From NCBI GenBank assembly GCA_900315255.1, contig OMYH01000006.1, positions 1 through 64,000 on the forward strand: 64,000 bases of DNA, written 5' to 3'. The position numbers were made by a program, and so were the translations under genes. The DNA comes from an uncultured Eubacteriales bacterium (GTDB lineage Bacteria > Bacillota > Clostridia > Oscillospirales > Acutalibacteraceae). Below the pieces are notes generated by a model that saw nothing but the letters and a program-made list of their open reading frames with translations, had not been told where the DNA came from and did no database searches. Every line of letters begins with the position of its first letter. Position 1 is the first letter of the stretch. This document shows, piece by piece, positions 8,010 through 15,765 of this stretch.

Positions 8010-8227
8010 GGTTCATCGCTATAAAGACTGATGACGGCAAGGTTACTGCGAAGGACGCTATGCTGATACAGCGTTATGCGGTTTATCTCACTAAGCTTGA
8101 TGAAAATCAGCTTGCGGCAGCCGATGTGAACGGCGACGAGAAAATAACAAACAAGGAAGCACTCGAAATCGTAAGATATACGATCCATATGTCAAAGAAT
8201 GACAGGATAGGCAAGTTAAATGGTTAA
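8010..8227 (+). pseudogene. OrfB stub fused to an orphan dockerin module
   Basis: In the frame one base back from orfA (7997-8227) a few transposase-like residues (RLRFIAIKT) pass directly into a near-complete type I dockerin: DDGKVTAKDAMLIQRY...LDENQLAAADVNGDEKITNKEALEIVRYTIHMSKNDRIGK, stop at 8225-8227. Both calcium-binding repeats are visible. Its closest relatives in this window are the dockerins ending the genes at 48874-52824 and 55469-57847. The rest of the dockerin gene is absent, so a deletion has joined the IS to the 3' end of a secreted-enzyme gene. Confidence 0.75.
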
Positions 8228-8267
8228 AAAAGAACCGTCCGATGGGTATTGTTACCTTTCGGGCGGT
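8228..8267 (-). terminator. Terminator of the minus-strand membrane protein gene
   Basis: ACCGTCCGA (8234-8242) pairs with TCGGGCGGT (8259-8267). On the minus strand the stem is followed by TTCTTTTTT, a standard intrinsic terminator 14 bases past the stop of the minus-strand gene that ends at 8281. Confidence 0.75.
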
Positions 8268-8280
8268 ATTATTGCTGCGA

Positions 8281-9363
8281 TCAATCTGTGGGTTTTCTGT
8301 AAGGACACAAGGAATAATTATAATCCGTTTCATAAGGTGTACACAAATGTGCTTCGATTATCCTTCCGTATTGGGTAGAGGTAACGATATGCGCATATCT
8401 TGGTTCTCCGTTTTCGGGCTGCAGCTCATAATAATAATCCCATCCTGTTGAGGAGAAGGGGTTAAACTCGGTGTTCGGCTTTCCTGCGCTTTTTATGAAT
8501 AAATCGTCATTCAGATTAACAACCCTATCAAGCAGGTTTTTCATCTCGTCTGCGCTGAGTTTTTTGTTTTCAGTTTCTGTCCATATGTAAGCGTCACCGT
8601 TTATAAGCCGTGCGTTTATTTCGCTGCTGCTTATTAGACTGCAGAATACATACGGAGTATTATAATGATCGTTTTCGTAATCGTAATCATAATCACGTTC
8701 TTTTGCAGCAGCTTCTGCCTCCAGATTCCTCACGGAAAAATATGTTACGCCAACTTTATCGGGTTCGTCAGTGTTCTCGAAGCAAAAGTTCAGTGTAATG
8801 AAATAATATTCATCGTTCATCTTGCATTCATAGTGCGTATATCCGTTCATAGTATTATGACCGTAATCATAAGAACCTTCGCTTTGTACCTCACCGCCTC
8901 CAAGCTCGCATTCGGACAATCCGATGGGATATGAGGAAAAATAGTCTTCTATGTATTTTTCAAAATCGGGATCGTCACGAAGTTCTTTCGCAAAACAGCT
9001 TTTGAACCGTTCTTTGTCGGAGTCGTCCGATGATGATAAAAGCTCTGTTATTGCCTGGTTTGCAGCTTGTTTGTCGTGTACCCAGGAGTGCTGCCATCGT
9101 TCGGGCAAAGTGTTGTTCCCGAACGGGAAACCAATCATTCTGCTTAATACCAAAACTATAAACACCAAAGTAATTACGGTCGGTATTGCCAACATAACGC
9201 TGCCGCTTACAATTAGCGCCTTTGGTTTTTTATCTCCGGTTGAGCCGGATTTCTTCCGTTTTACAAGGCCGATTATCAGCAAAACAGTACCTGCGATAAA
9301 AATCAGACCGAGAATTAATGCGATTATTACTGCAATAACTATAAACATTGAAACTAATGCCAT
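8281..9363 (-). CDS. Uncharacterised membrane-anchored protein
   Basis: 360 residues. Two hydrophobic segments at about 5-32 and 48-75 flank a basic loop (KRKKSGSTGDKKPK). The remaining 280 residues are hydrophilic, rich in Tyr, Asp and Glu, and probably outside the cell. AAGGCGG precedes the ATG by a good distance. It is the last gene of a minus-strand run behind prfB and nrdR, 26 bases after nrdR, and ends at a clear terminator. No catalytic motif or known domain is recognised. Confidence 0.7.
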   Translation of the reverse strand: MALVSMFIVIAVIIALILGLIFIAGTVLLIIGLVKRKKSGSTGDKKPKALIVSGSVMLAIPTVITLVFIVLVLSRMIGFPFGNNTLPERWQHSWVHDKQAANQAITELLSSSDDSDKERFKSCFAKELRDDPDFEKYIEDYFSSYPIGLSECELGGGEVQSEGSYDYGHNTMNGYTHYECKMNDEYYFITLNFCFENTDEPDKVGVTYFSVRNLEAEAAAKERDYDYDYENDHYNTPYVFCSLISSSEINARLINGDAYIWTETENKKLSADEMKNLLDRVVNLNDDLFIKSAGKPNTEFNPFSSTGWDYYYELQPENGEPRYAHIVTSTQYGRIIEAHLCTPYETDYNYSLCPYRKPTD

Positions 9364-9389
9364 GATATTTCCGCCTTCTTATATGATTT

Positions 9390-9848
9390 TCATTGCTCTT
9401 TTTTCACAAGCTTGTTCAGTTCCTCGATGAATGAGTTTACATCCTTGAATTGTCTGTAAACTGATGCAAAACGTACATAAGACACTTCGTCAACCTGCTT
9501 CAACGAAGCCATAGCCATCTCGCCGATCACTGAAGCTTTCACCTCGTGGGCGGTAGAGTTTTGCAGCTTTATCTCAATAGAGTTAGCGATCCCTTCAATA
9601 GTTTCAATGGGTACGGGACGTTTTTCACACGCACGGAAGAGCCCTGACAACAGCTTGTTTCTGTTGAACGGCTCTCTTGATTTATCTCTTTTTATGACCA
9701 GTATCGGTATTATCTCAACAGCTTCGTGAGTTGTAAATCTCATGCCGCATTTTATGCATTCCCGTCTGCGGCGGACTTTTTCTCCGTCGTCTATTACACG
9801 TGTATCTGTAACTTTAGTGTCTTGAAAAGAACAATAAGGACATTTCAT
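9390..9848 (-). CDS. nrdR: Transcriptional repressor NrdR
   Basis: 152 residues from the ATG at 9848 (MKCPYC); an in-frame ATG nine codons upstream is less likely. An N-terminal zinc ribbon (C3-x2-C6 and C31-x2-C34) with the RRRREC segment is followed by an ATP-cone (about residues 49-139: VIKRDKSREPFNRNKLLSGL). NrdR binds NrdR boxes upstream of ribonucleotide reductase genes and represses them according to bound ATP/dATP. No ribonucleotide reductase gene lies in the window. It sits between prfB and a membrane protein gene on the same strand. Confidence 0.95.
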   Translation of the reverse strand: MKCPYCSFQDTKVTDTRVIDDGEKVRRRRECIKCGMRFTTHEAVEIIPILVIKRDKSREPFNRNKLLSGLFRACEKRPVPIETIEGIANSIEIKLQNSTAHEVKASVIGEMAMASLKQVDEVSYVRFASVYRQFKDVNSFIEELNKLVKKEQ

Positions 9849-9920
9849 AATCGCTGCTCCGTTCTGTTTACACAAACAGCCGACCTTGCAGATAATTGCA
9901 TAATCGGCTGATCGTAATAA

Positions 9921-11048
9921 TTATTCTGTATCCGAAGAGAGTGTACCCTGGCTTTCTGCTTTAAGGTATGCATTGATAAATCCGTCGATCTCTCCGTCCA
10001 TAACTGCATTGATATTAGCTGACTCGAATTTTGTTCTGTGATCCTTTGCGAGAGTGTAGGGCATGAAAACATAAGAACGTATCTGACTGCCCCATGTTAT
10101 CTCTTTCTGTACACCCTTGATATCCTCAATCTTATCGAGATGTTCTTTCTCCTTGATCTCTACAAGCTTCGAGATAAGCATTTGCATAGCCATCTCTCTG
10201 TTCTGGAACTGGTTTCTCTCGACCTGACAAGAGGTTACAATTCCTGTGGGGATATGAGTAAGACGGACTGCTGATGAGGTCTTGTTGACCTTCTGTCCGC
10301 CTGCACCGCTCGAACGGTAAACATCCATCTTTATATCCTCGGGGGGGATCACGATATTGACATTTTTCTCGATCTCGGGCATTACCTCAAGAGATGCAAA
10401 CGATGTCTGACGTCTGCCGGAAGCGTCAAACGGTGATATTCTTACAAGGCGGTGAACGCCGGCCTCGCTCTTTAAGTATCCGTAAGCGTTTTCACCCTCC
10501 ACAAGCATAACGGCGCTCTTTAAGCCTGCCGTATCTCCGTCAAGGTAGTCAAGCGTCTTTATCTTGAAATCATGCCTTTCTGCCCATCTGCCGTACATTC
10601 TGAAAAGCATTTCTGCCCAGTCCTGCGCCTCTGTTCCGCCGCTGCCTGCATGGAATGTTAATATAGCATTATTCTTGTCGTATTCACCCGTAAGCAGAGT
10701 CGAGAGTCTCTGTGTTTCCAGATCGGACTTGATCTTCTCATACTCGGACTGTGCCTCTTCAAGAATTTCGAGATCCTCTTCTTCGTCGCCCATTTCGATA
10801 AGCGCAAGCGTATCTTCATATCGGCTTACAAGATCATTATAACCGTTAACTTTATTCTTAAGCAATCCAGTTCTCTGTAGTATTTTCTGTGAGTTTTCCA
10901 TATCGTCCCAGAATCCCGGCTCGGCTGCCTTGTATTCAAGCTGCTCTATCTCTGATTCACAGGCCTTTAGTCCGAGTGCATCCGCAAGATCGTCTATTTC
11001 GGGTTTTAACTCCTCGACTGCATTCTTCAATTCTTCAAACTGTACCAT
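9921..11048 (-). CDS. prfB: Peptide chain release factor 2
   Basis: 375 residues from the ATG at 11048, chosen because GAGAGG lies 9 bases before it; an in-frame ATG at 11099 is too early. The GGQ catalytic motif (SSGAGGQKVNKTSSAVR) and the RF2 stop-codon recognition motif SPF (RISPFDASGRR) are both present, so it reads UAA/UGA. The N-terminus reads straight through from EELKPEIDDLADALG to AEPGFWDD without the in-frame UGA and +1 shift that regulates many prfB genes. A promoter lies at 11091-11119. Confidence 0.95.
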   Translation of the reverse strand: MVQFEELKNAVEELKPEIDDLADALGLKACESEIEQLEYKAAEPGFWDDMENSQKILQRTGLLKNKVNGYNDLVSRYEDTLALIEMGDEEEDLEILEEAQSEYEKIKSDLETQRLSTLLTGEYDKNNAILTFHAGSGGTEAQDWAEMLFRMYGRWAERHDFKIKTLDYLDGDTAGLKSAVMLVEGENAYGYLKSEAGVHRLVRISPFDASGRRQTSFASLEVMPEIEKNVNIVIPPEDIKMDVYRSSGAGGQKVNKTSSAVRLTHIPTGIVTSCQVERNQFQNREMAMQMLISKLVEIKEKEHLDKIEDIKGVQKEITWGSQIRSYVFMPYTLAKDHRTKFESANINAVMDGEIDGFINAYLKAESQGTLSSDTE

Positions 11049-11090
11049 AGCGTTATTACCTCTCATTTGATTATTACTTTCCAAATATAT

Positions 11091-11119
11091 ATTATACAAT
11101 TATTTCAAAAAAATGTAAA
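11091..11119 (-). promoter_or_regulatory. Promoter for prfB
   Basis: On the minus strand, TTTACA (plus-strand TGTAAA 11114-11119), a 17-base spacer and TATAAT (plus-strand ATTATA 11091-11096), about 45 bases before the chosen prfB start. Confidence 0.65.
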
Positions 11120-11255
11120 GTATCAATTTAGGTATTATTTCTTTCAAATTACGCATAAATCATATTTATAGTATATAATTTTTTGCTTATGCTATTTATA
11201 ATGTTTAGATGTATCGGAAATTTTTGAGCAAAATTCAGTAAACGAAAAATAATGG

Positions 11256-11284
11256 TTGTATTTCGGTTAAACTTTTGTTATAAT
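11256..11284 (+). promoter_or_regulatory. Promoter for the zinc-ribbon membrane protein
   Basis: TTGTAT (11256-11261), a 17-base spacer and TATAAT (11279-11284), 60 bases before the ATG at 11344. It diverges from the prfB promoter. Confidence 0.6.
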
Positions 11285-11343
11285 ATCAGTAACCATATTT
11301 TTACAGATTTATATATACGGTATATGAACAGGAAGTGACCAAA

Positions 11344-12402
11344 ATGGACTACACAAAGTTAAAATGTGAAATATGCGGTGAAAAGTTTACCGAGAATGAC
11401 GATGTTGTCGTATGTCCCGACTGCGGTACTCCAACTCACAGAGAGTGTTGGAAAAAAGAAGGCAGATGCCCTAACGAGGATAAGCATTCAAAGGATTTTG
11501 TATATGATGGATTTGAGATGATCAAAAAATCCGCACAGGGTGTTTCCGATGATGAACGATCAGATAAGGAAAAGAAAGACGGCAGGATAAGGATATTATT
11601 AAACACAGCAAGCGAAGGCGTGAAGTTCTGCAGCGTTTGCGGACAGAAAAACGCAGAGACTGCGAATTACTGTAACAGGTGCGGCGCAAAGCTGTCCGAA
11701 CAGGAGATACCGGATAATTCCGGGTTTGAAGATTTCGAAGAGTTTCGTCTGCCGCCCGGAATGCCCGATCCGCTCGGAGGGATTCCTGCTCAAAAACAGT
11801 TTGAAGACGACGTGTCAGCAACAGATATGGCGTGTTTCGTAGCAGTGAATACTCCGTATTACCTTAAAGCCTTTGACGCAGTTAAGCGGAAAACCAATAA
11901 GTTCAATTTTTCTGCGGCTATCTTTTCGGGAGTATGGTTCTTTTTCCGTAAACAATACAAAGTAGGCGCATTGGTCTTTTCACTTGAAACACTGCTTTAT
12001 GTGCTCAGGTATTATATTACGATGACATATAGCATGAATGTCGTCAACACTGTTCTCAACAAGCTCGGACTGAGCATGGAGAATATGTCGTCGTTCACGA
12101 TGGAGCAGTACATGAATATGTCTGTCGAATTGCAGAAGCTGCCTGCCTCTCAACAGATAATAGCGATGCTGCCGAGCATTCTTTTCTTTGTTCAGATCAT
12201 AGCCATGATCATTCTTGGAATATTTGCAAACAAGATTTATTATAAACACTGCGTCAATCGGATCAGGACGCTTAAAGCTGCTGCAGCTGAGGAAAACCTG
12301 AACAAAGCCGAAACTGCCCGTCTGCTCAACTATTCGGGCGGAGTTAACCTTATCACAACGGGACTTCTTCTGATCGTGTATTTGTTTATAATGCTGAATT
12401 AG
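11344..12402 (+). CDS. RING/zinc-ribbon membrane protein
   Basis: 352 residues from ATG 11344, 8 bases after GGAAG; GTG 11335 overlaps that ribosome site and is rejected. The N-terminus has a RING-like Cys/His cluster (CEICGEKF...CPDCGTPTHRECW...C), a second zinc ribbon at about 100-125 (CSVCGQKN...CNRCGAKL), then an acidic/proline linker. The C-terminal half (about 170-350) has about four membrane segments starting after NFSAAIFSGVWFFFRKQYKVG, which resembles DUF2628-type membrane domains. It stands alone between its promoter and a terminator. Function unknown; such proteins are often envelope-associated regulators or assembly factors. Confidence 0.75.
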   Translation: MDYTKLKCEICGEKFTENDDVVVCPDCGTPTHRECWKKEGRCPNEDKHSKDFVYDGFEMIKKSAQGVSDDERSDKEKKDGRIRILLNTASEGVKFCSVCGQKNAETANYCNRCGAKLSEQEIPDNSGFEDFEEFRLPPGMPDPLGGIPAQKQFEDDVSATDMACFVAVNTPYYLKAFDAVKRKTNKFNFSAAIFSGVWFFFRKQYKVGALVFSLETLLYVLRYYITMTYSMNVVNTVLNKLGLSMENMSSFTMEQYMNMSVELQKLPASQQIIAMLPSILFFVQIIAMIILGIFANKIYYKHCVNRIRTLKAAAAEENLNKAETARLLNYSGGVNLITTGLLLIVYLFIMLN

Positions 12403-12423
12403 ACATAGTTTATTGTTTTTACA

Positions 12424-12459
12424 AAGCCGTACTTTTCTTCGGAAAGGTATGGCTTTTTT
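12424..12459 (+). terminator. Intrinsic terminator
   Basis: AAGCCGTACTTT (12424-12435) pairs with AAAGGTATGGCTT (12443-12455) and is followed by a run of T, 22 bases after the preceding stop. Confidence 0.8.
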
Positions 12460-12548
12460 GTCGGTTAGGGAAAAGCATACAAATTGATCCTCGCGTGTAT
12501 AAAAGGTAACAATTATCCTAATAAAATATCACAAGTTATATATTTAGA

Positions 12549-12577
12549 TTGACTTTTTGTTCAAAAGAGTTTAAAAT
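12549..12577 (+). promoter_or_regulatory. Promoter for the UPF0237/UPF0210 pair
   Basis: TTGACT (12549-12554), a 17-base spacer and TAAAAT (12572-12577), 33 bases before the GTG start at 12610. Confidence 0.6.
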
Positions 12578-12609
12578 ATAATGAGATGTTTTTAAGGGAG
12601 GAATTGTTT

Positions 12610-12879
12610 GTGAAAGCTGTAATTACTGTTATAGGCAAAGACTCTGTGGGGATACTTGCAGGGGTAGCAGGTGTATGTGCAGAACACGGCGCAAATGTTA
12701 TCGAGGTTACACAGTCCGTTATGCAGGATATGTTTGCAATGATAATGATGGTAGATATTACCTCTTGTACCGTTTCCTTTAAGGAGCTGACCGAAAAGCT
12801 TAACAGCATGGGGGGCAAGCTCGGTGTGAAGGTTCACGCTACACATGAGGAGCTTTTTAATACAATGTACAGAGTGTAA
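12610..12879 (+). CDS. ACT domain protein, UPF0237 family
   Basis: 89 residues from GTG 12610, with GGGAGG at 12596-12601; this gives the family's usual MKAVITVIGKD start. The whole protein is one ACT domain (GKDSVGILAGVAGVCAEHGANVIEVTQSV), normally a small-molecule (often amino-acid) sensor. It is followed 17 bases later by the UPF0210 protein. This two-gene pairing is widely conserved in Firmicutes and suggests that the ACT protein regulates or assembles with its partner. The ligand is unknown. Confidence 0.9.
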   Translation: MKAVITVIGKDSVGILAGVAGVCAEHGANVIEVTQSVMQDMFAMIMMVDITSCTVSFKELTEKLNSMGGKLGVKVHATHEELFNTMYRV

Positions 12880-12896
12880 TTTGAAAGGATTCCGGT

Positions 12897-14255
12897 ATGA
12901 TTAATACAAATGATATTCTTGAAACGATAAATATGATCGAGAATGAGAATTTTGACGTGAGAACCATCACTATGGGAATATCTCTGCTTGATTGTATTGA
13001 CGATAATATTGACAAAGCGTGTGATAAGATATACGATAAAATATGCAGATATGCTAAAGACCTTGTTAAAACAGGCGAAGATATAAGCATAGATTACGGT
13101 ATCCCGATCATACATAAAAGAATAAGCGTAACACCGATCGCTATGGTTGCGTCTGCGTGCCAGGCTAAGAAAACCGTAAAATTTGCGAAGACTCTTGACC
13201 GTGCGGCAAAAGAAGTCGGGGTGAATTTCCTCGGAGGATATTCTGCGCTGTGTCACAAGGGCTTCTCAGCGGGAGATTATGCTCTGATCGAGAGTATTCC
13301 CGAGGCACTTGCAGTGACTGACAGAGTTTGCTCGTCTGTGAATATCGGCTCAACCAAAGCGGGCATTAATATGGATGCCGTAGCAAAAATGGGCAGGATA
13401 ATCAAACGGACTGCCGAGCTGACAGCCGACAGAGAATGCATCGGAGCGGCAAAGCTTGTTGTTTTTTGCAACGCGCCCGAGGATAATCCTTTTATGGCAG
13501 GTGCATTTCACGGAACAGGTGAGCCTGAATGCGTAATTAATGTAGGCGTATCCGGTCCCGGTGTGGTAAGAGCAGCTCTTGCCAAAGCTCCCGACTGTGA
13601 TATAACCGGTGTTGCCGATATAGTGAAGAAAACTGCATTCAAGATCACCAGAGTAGGTCAGCTTGTAGCCCGTGAGGCTTCAAAAAGATTATGCGTACCG
13701 TTTGGTATAGTCGATCTTTCACTTGCTCCGACACCTGCAATAGGTGACTCCGTTGCGCATATACTTGAAGAGATGGGTCTTGAAACCTGCGGCGCTCATG
13801 GCACTACCGCTTGTCTTGCTCTGCTCAATGACGCAGTTAAAAAGGGCGGCGTTATGGCAAGCTCCCACGTAGGCGGTTTGTCAGGCGCATTTATTCCGGT
13901 GACTGAAGACGCAGGAATGATAGCCGCAGCTGAAAAAGGCTGCCTGACGCTCACAAAGCTTGAAGCAATGACTGCCGTTTGCTCGGTCGGACTTGATATG
14001 ATAAACATTCCGGGTGATACGCCTGCCGAGGTTATCTCGGGCATTATTGCAGATGAGGCTGCTATCGGTATGATCAATTCCAAAACGACCGCAGTAAGGC
14101 TTATCCCCGCTATCGGCAAGAAAGCAGGAGATACCCTGAATTTCGGCGGATTGCTCGGCGGCGGTCCCGTAATGGAAGTTAATACAGCTTCTCCCGCAAA
14201 ATTTATCGCAAGGGGCGGACGTATACCCGCTCCGATACAGAGCCTGAAAAATTAA
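12897..14255 (+). CDS. PFL family protein, UPF0210 (DUF711)
   Basis: 452 residues, full length for UPF0210. Diagnostic stretches include [18 protein letters not shown], a glycine-rich GVSGPGVV segment and the C-terminal [13 protein letters not shown]. The family is distantly related to glycyl-radical enzymes of the pyruvate formate-lyase type by fold, but its biochemical role is not established. It forms an operon with the upstream ACT protein. The start ATG follows GAAAGGATT. No membrane or signal segment. Confidence 0.92.
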   Translation: MINTNDILETINMIENENFDVRTITMGISLLDCIDDNIDKACDKIYDKICRYAKDLVKTGEDISIDYGIPIIHKRISVTPIAMVASACQAKKTVKFAKTLDRAAKEVGVNFLGGYSALCHKGFSAGDYALIESIPEALAVTDRVCSSVNIGSTKAGINMDAVAKMGRIIKRTAELTADRECIGAAKLVVFCNAPEDNPFMAGAFHGTGEPECVINVGVSGPGVVRAALAKAPDCDITGVADIVKKTAFKITRVGQLVAREASKRLCVPFGIVDLSLAPTPAIGDSVAHILEEMGLETCGAHGTTACLALLNDAVKKGGVMASSHVGGLSGAFIPVTEDAGMIAAAEKGCLTLTKLEAMTAVCSVGLDMINIPGDTPAEVISGIIADEAAIGMINSKTTAVRLIPAIGKKAGDTLNFGGLLGGGPVMEVNTASPAKFIARGGRIPAPIQSLKN

Positions 14256-14274
14256 AGAACGATCGTAAGACCAT

Positions 14275-14304
14275 TCCCCGAAGGCATTTAATTGCTTTTG
14301 GGGA
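14275..14304 (+). terminator. Hairpin after the UPF0210 gene
   Basis: TCCCCGAAGGCA (14275-14286) pairs with TGCTTTTGGGGA (14293-14304) around a 6-base loop. The following sequence is not T-rich, so it may be a weak terminator or an mRNA-end hairpin before the V-ATPase operon. Confidence 0.4.
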
Positions 14305-14379
14305 TATGATACTTATTGAATGATTATGGGATAAAAAATGGTTTATGTATAACAAATATACAAAGGAGGCGATAATTCG

Positions 14380-14691
14380 ATGGACGACCTGATCGTTAAG
14401 ATCCTGCAAATGGACGAAACAGCCAGAAAAATGGACGAAGAGGCGCAGGCAGAAAAGATTGCTTCCCGTGAGGAAGTCAAGAAGAAGCACAGGGAGGTTT
14501 ATGAAGAATACCTTGAAAGCGCAAGAGCCCATGTGGAGCAATACAAAAAGGCTGCAGAAGAAGCGAGCGAAAAGGAATGGAGCGTCACAAAGAAGCACTA
14601 CGATTCTTTATCGCAAAAGCTCGAAAAAAACTTCAACAAAAACAAGGAGAAGTGGGTTGACGAAATTGTCACTTCAGTTCTCAAACAATAA
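14380..14691 (+). CDS. V-type ATP synthase G/H-like peripheral-stalk subunit
   Basis: 103 residues, almost entirely charged coiled coil (AEKIASREEVKKKHREVYEEYLESARAHVEQYKKAAEEASEKE). This is the form of the small stalk subunit (G or H) that pairs with subunit E to make the peripheral stalk. It is the first gene of the operon, with AAAGGAGGCGAT before ATG 14380, and ends 26 bases before subunit C. Assignment rests on size, coiled coil and position, since sequence conservation in this subunit is low. Confidence 0.75.
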   Translation: MDDLIVKILQMDETARKMDEEAQAEKIASREEVKKKHREVYEEYLESARAHVEQYKKAAEEASEKEWSVTKKHYDSLSQKLEKNFNKNKEKWVDEIVTSVLKQ

Positions 14692-14717
14692 CAATCTCGG
14701 AAACGGAGGCGGCAGAT

Positions 14718-15749
14718 ATGGGTTCATCTGCTAATGCAGTTCTTGCAAAAACCCGGGCTAAATACGGCAAACGTCTGACCGACAAGGATTATGCGAATCT
14801 TCTCTCCTGTAAAAGCGTAGCAGAGGTAGTGTCGTACCTCAAAAACAACACAAGCTATAAAGATGTTCTGAAAAAAGTCAACGAACGTGAGGTTCACAGA
14901 GGCAGACTTGAGCTTCTTCTAAGACAGAGGCTCGTCGAAGATTTTTCGTCACTTTGCATTTATGCGAAGGGTTCGGGTGAGCGTTTCTCTGAATTCATCC
15001 TGCGGCAGAGTGAGATCGAACAGATAATACATTATTTGACATCGATCAGTTCTCATCATAAAACGGACGCTGTTTTTATTATACCGCAGTATTTTGTGAG
15101 CATGAGTTCGATTGATTTCGTCAGGCTTGCCCAGGCGCGCAGCTATGACGAGCTGTTCGATGTTCTTGCTGTTACAAAGTACGGCAGTATACTTGCTCCT
15201 TATCGACCGGCAAAGGGCGAATCGGTCAATATCGCCAAAATTGAGAATATTCTGTACAGATACAGTTATCGTATTCTATATCAGGATATCGAAGAGTATT
15301 CTAAGGGTAACGAAAAGAAGGCTCTGCTTGAAATGTTCGATTCTGTCATGAATTATATGAACTTTGTGAGAGTTTATCGTCTTAAGAGATATTATCATGC
15401 CGGATACGATACTGCCAAAGAGTTTGCTTTTCCGCATGGTTCTATTCCCGAAAAGGCGATGGAAAAAATGTACAATGCTGAGTCGGGTGACGAGGTTTTT
15501 GCCGCTGTGAAAGGCACACCGTTTGGAAGAGAGCTTAAAAAGCTTGATTACGTTTATGCAGGGCAGATCGATAACTTAGGCTTATACAGAGTCACGAAGA
15601 AAAATATTCATTTTTCAACTTATCCGCTTGTGGTGATGATGTCGTACTACTTTGTCATGAAAACGGAGTATGACAATATCGTGAGCATAATCGAGGGCGC
15701 TCGGTATAACATTGATTCTGACAAGATAAAACAGATCGTCATTATTTAA
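14718..15749 (+). CDS. ntpC: V-type ATP synthase subunit C
   Basis: 343 residues, normal length for the subunit C/d family (vATP-synt_AC39). Typical features are the N-terminal NAVLAKTRAKYGKRLTDKDY, repeated helical bundles and the ARSYDELFDVL segment. The protein is the funnel linking the central stalk (D/F) to the K ring. GGAGGCGGCAGAT precedes ATG 14718. It is followed 16 bases later by subunit I. Confidence 0.9.
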   Translation: MGSSANAVLAKTRAKYGKRLTDKDYANLLSCKSVAEVVSYLKNNTSYKDVLKKVNEREVHRGRLELLLRQRLVEDFSSLCIYAKGSGERFSEFILRQSEIEQIIHYLTSISSHHKTDAVFIIPQYFVSMSSIDFVRLAQARSYDELFDVLAVTKYGSILAPYRPAKGESVNIAKIENILYRYSYRILYQDIEEYSKGNEKKALLEMFDSVMNYMNFVRVYRLKRYYHAGYDTAKEFAFPHGSIPEKAMEKMYNAESGDEVFAAVKGTPFGRELKKLDYVYAGQIDNLGLYRVTKKNIHFSTYPLVVMMSYYFVMKTEYDNIVSIIEGARYNIDSDKIKQIVII

Positions 15750-15765
15750 AAAAGGGGTGATTTTA

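Noticed and set aside
9921..11099. Start of prfB at 11099
   Set aside because: The extra 17 residues lie upstream of a good ribosome site spaced for the ATG at 11048 and do not resemble RF2.
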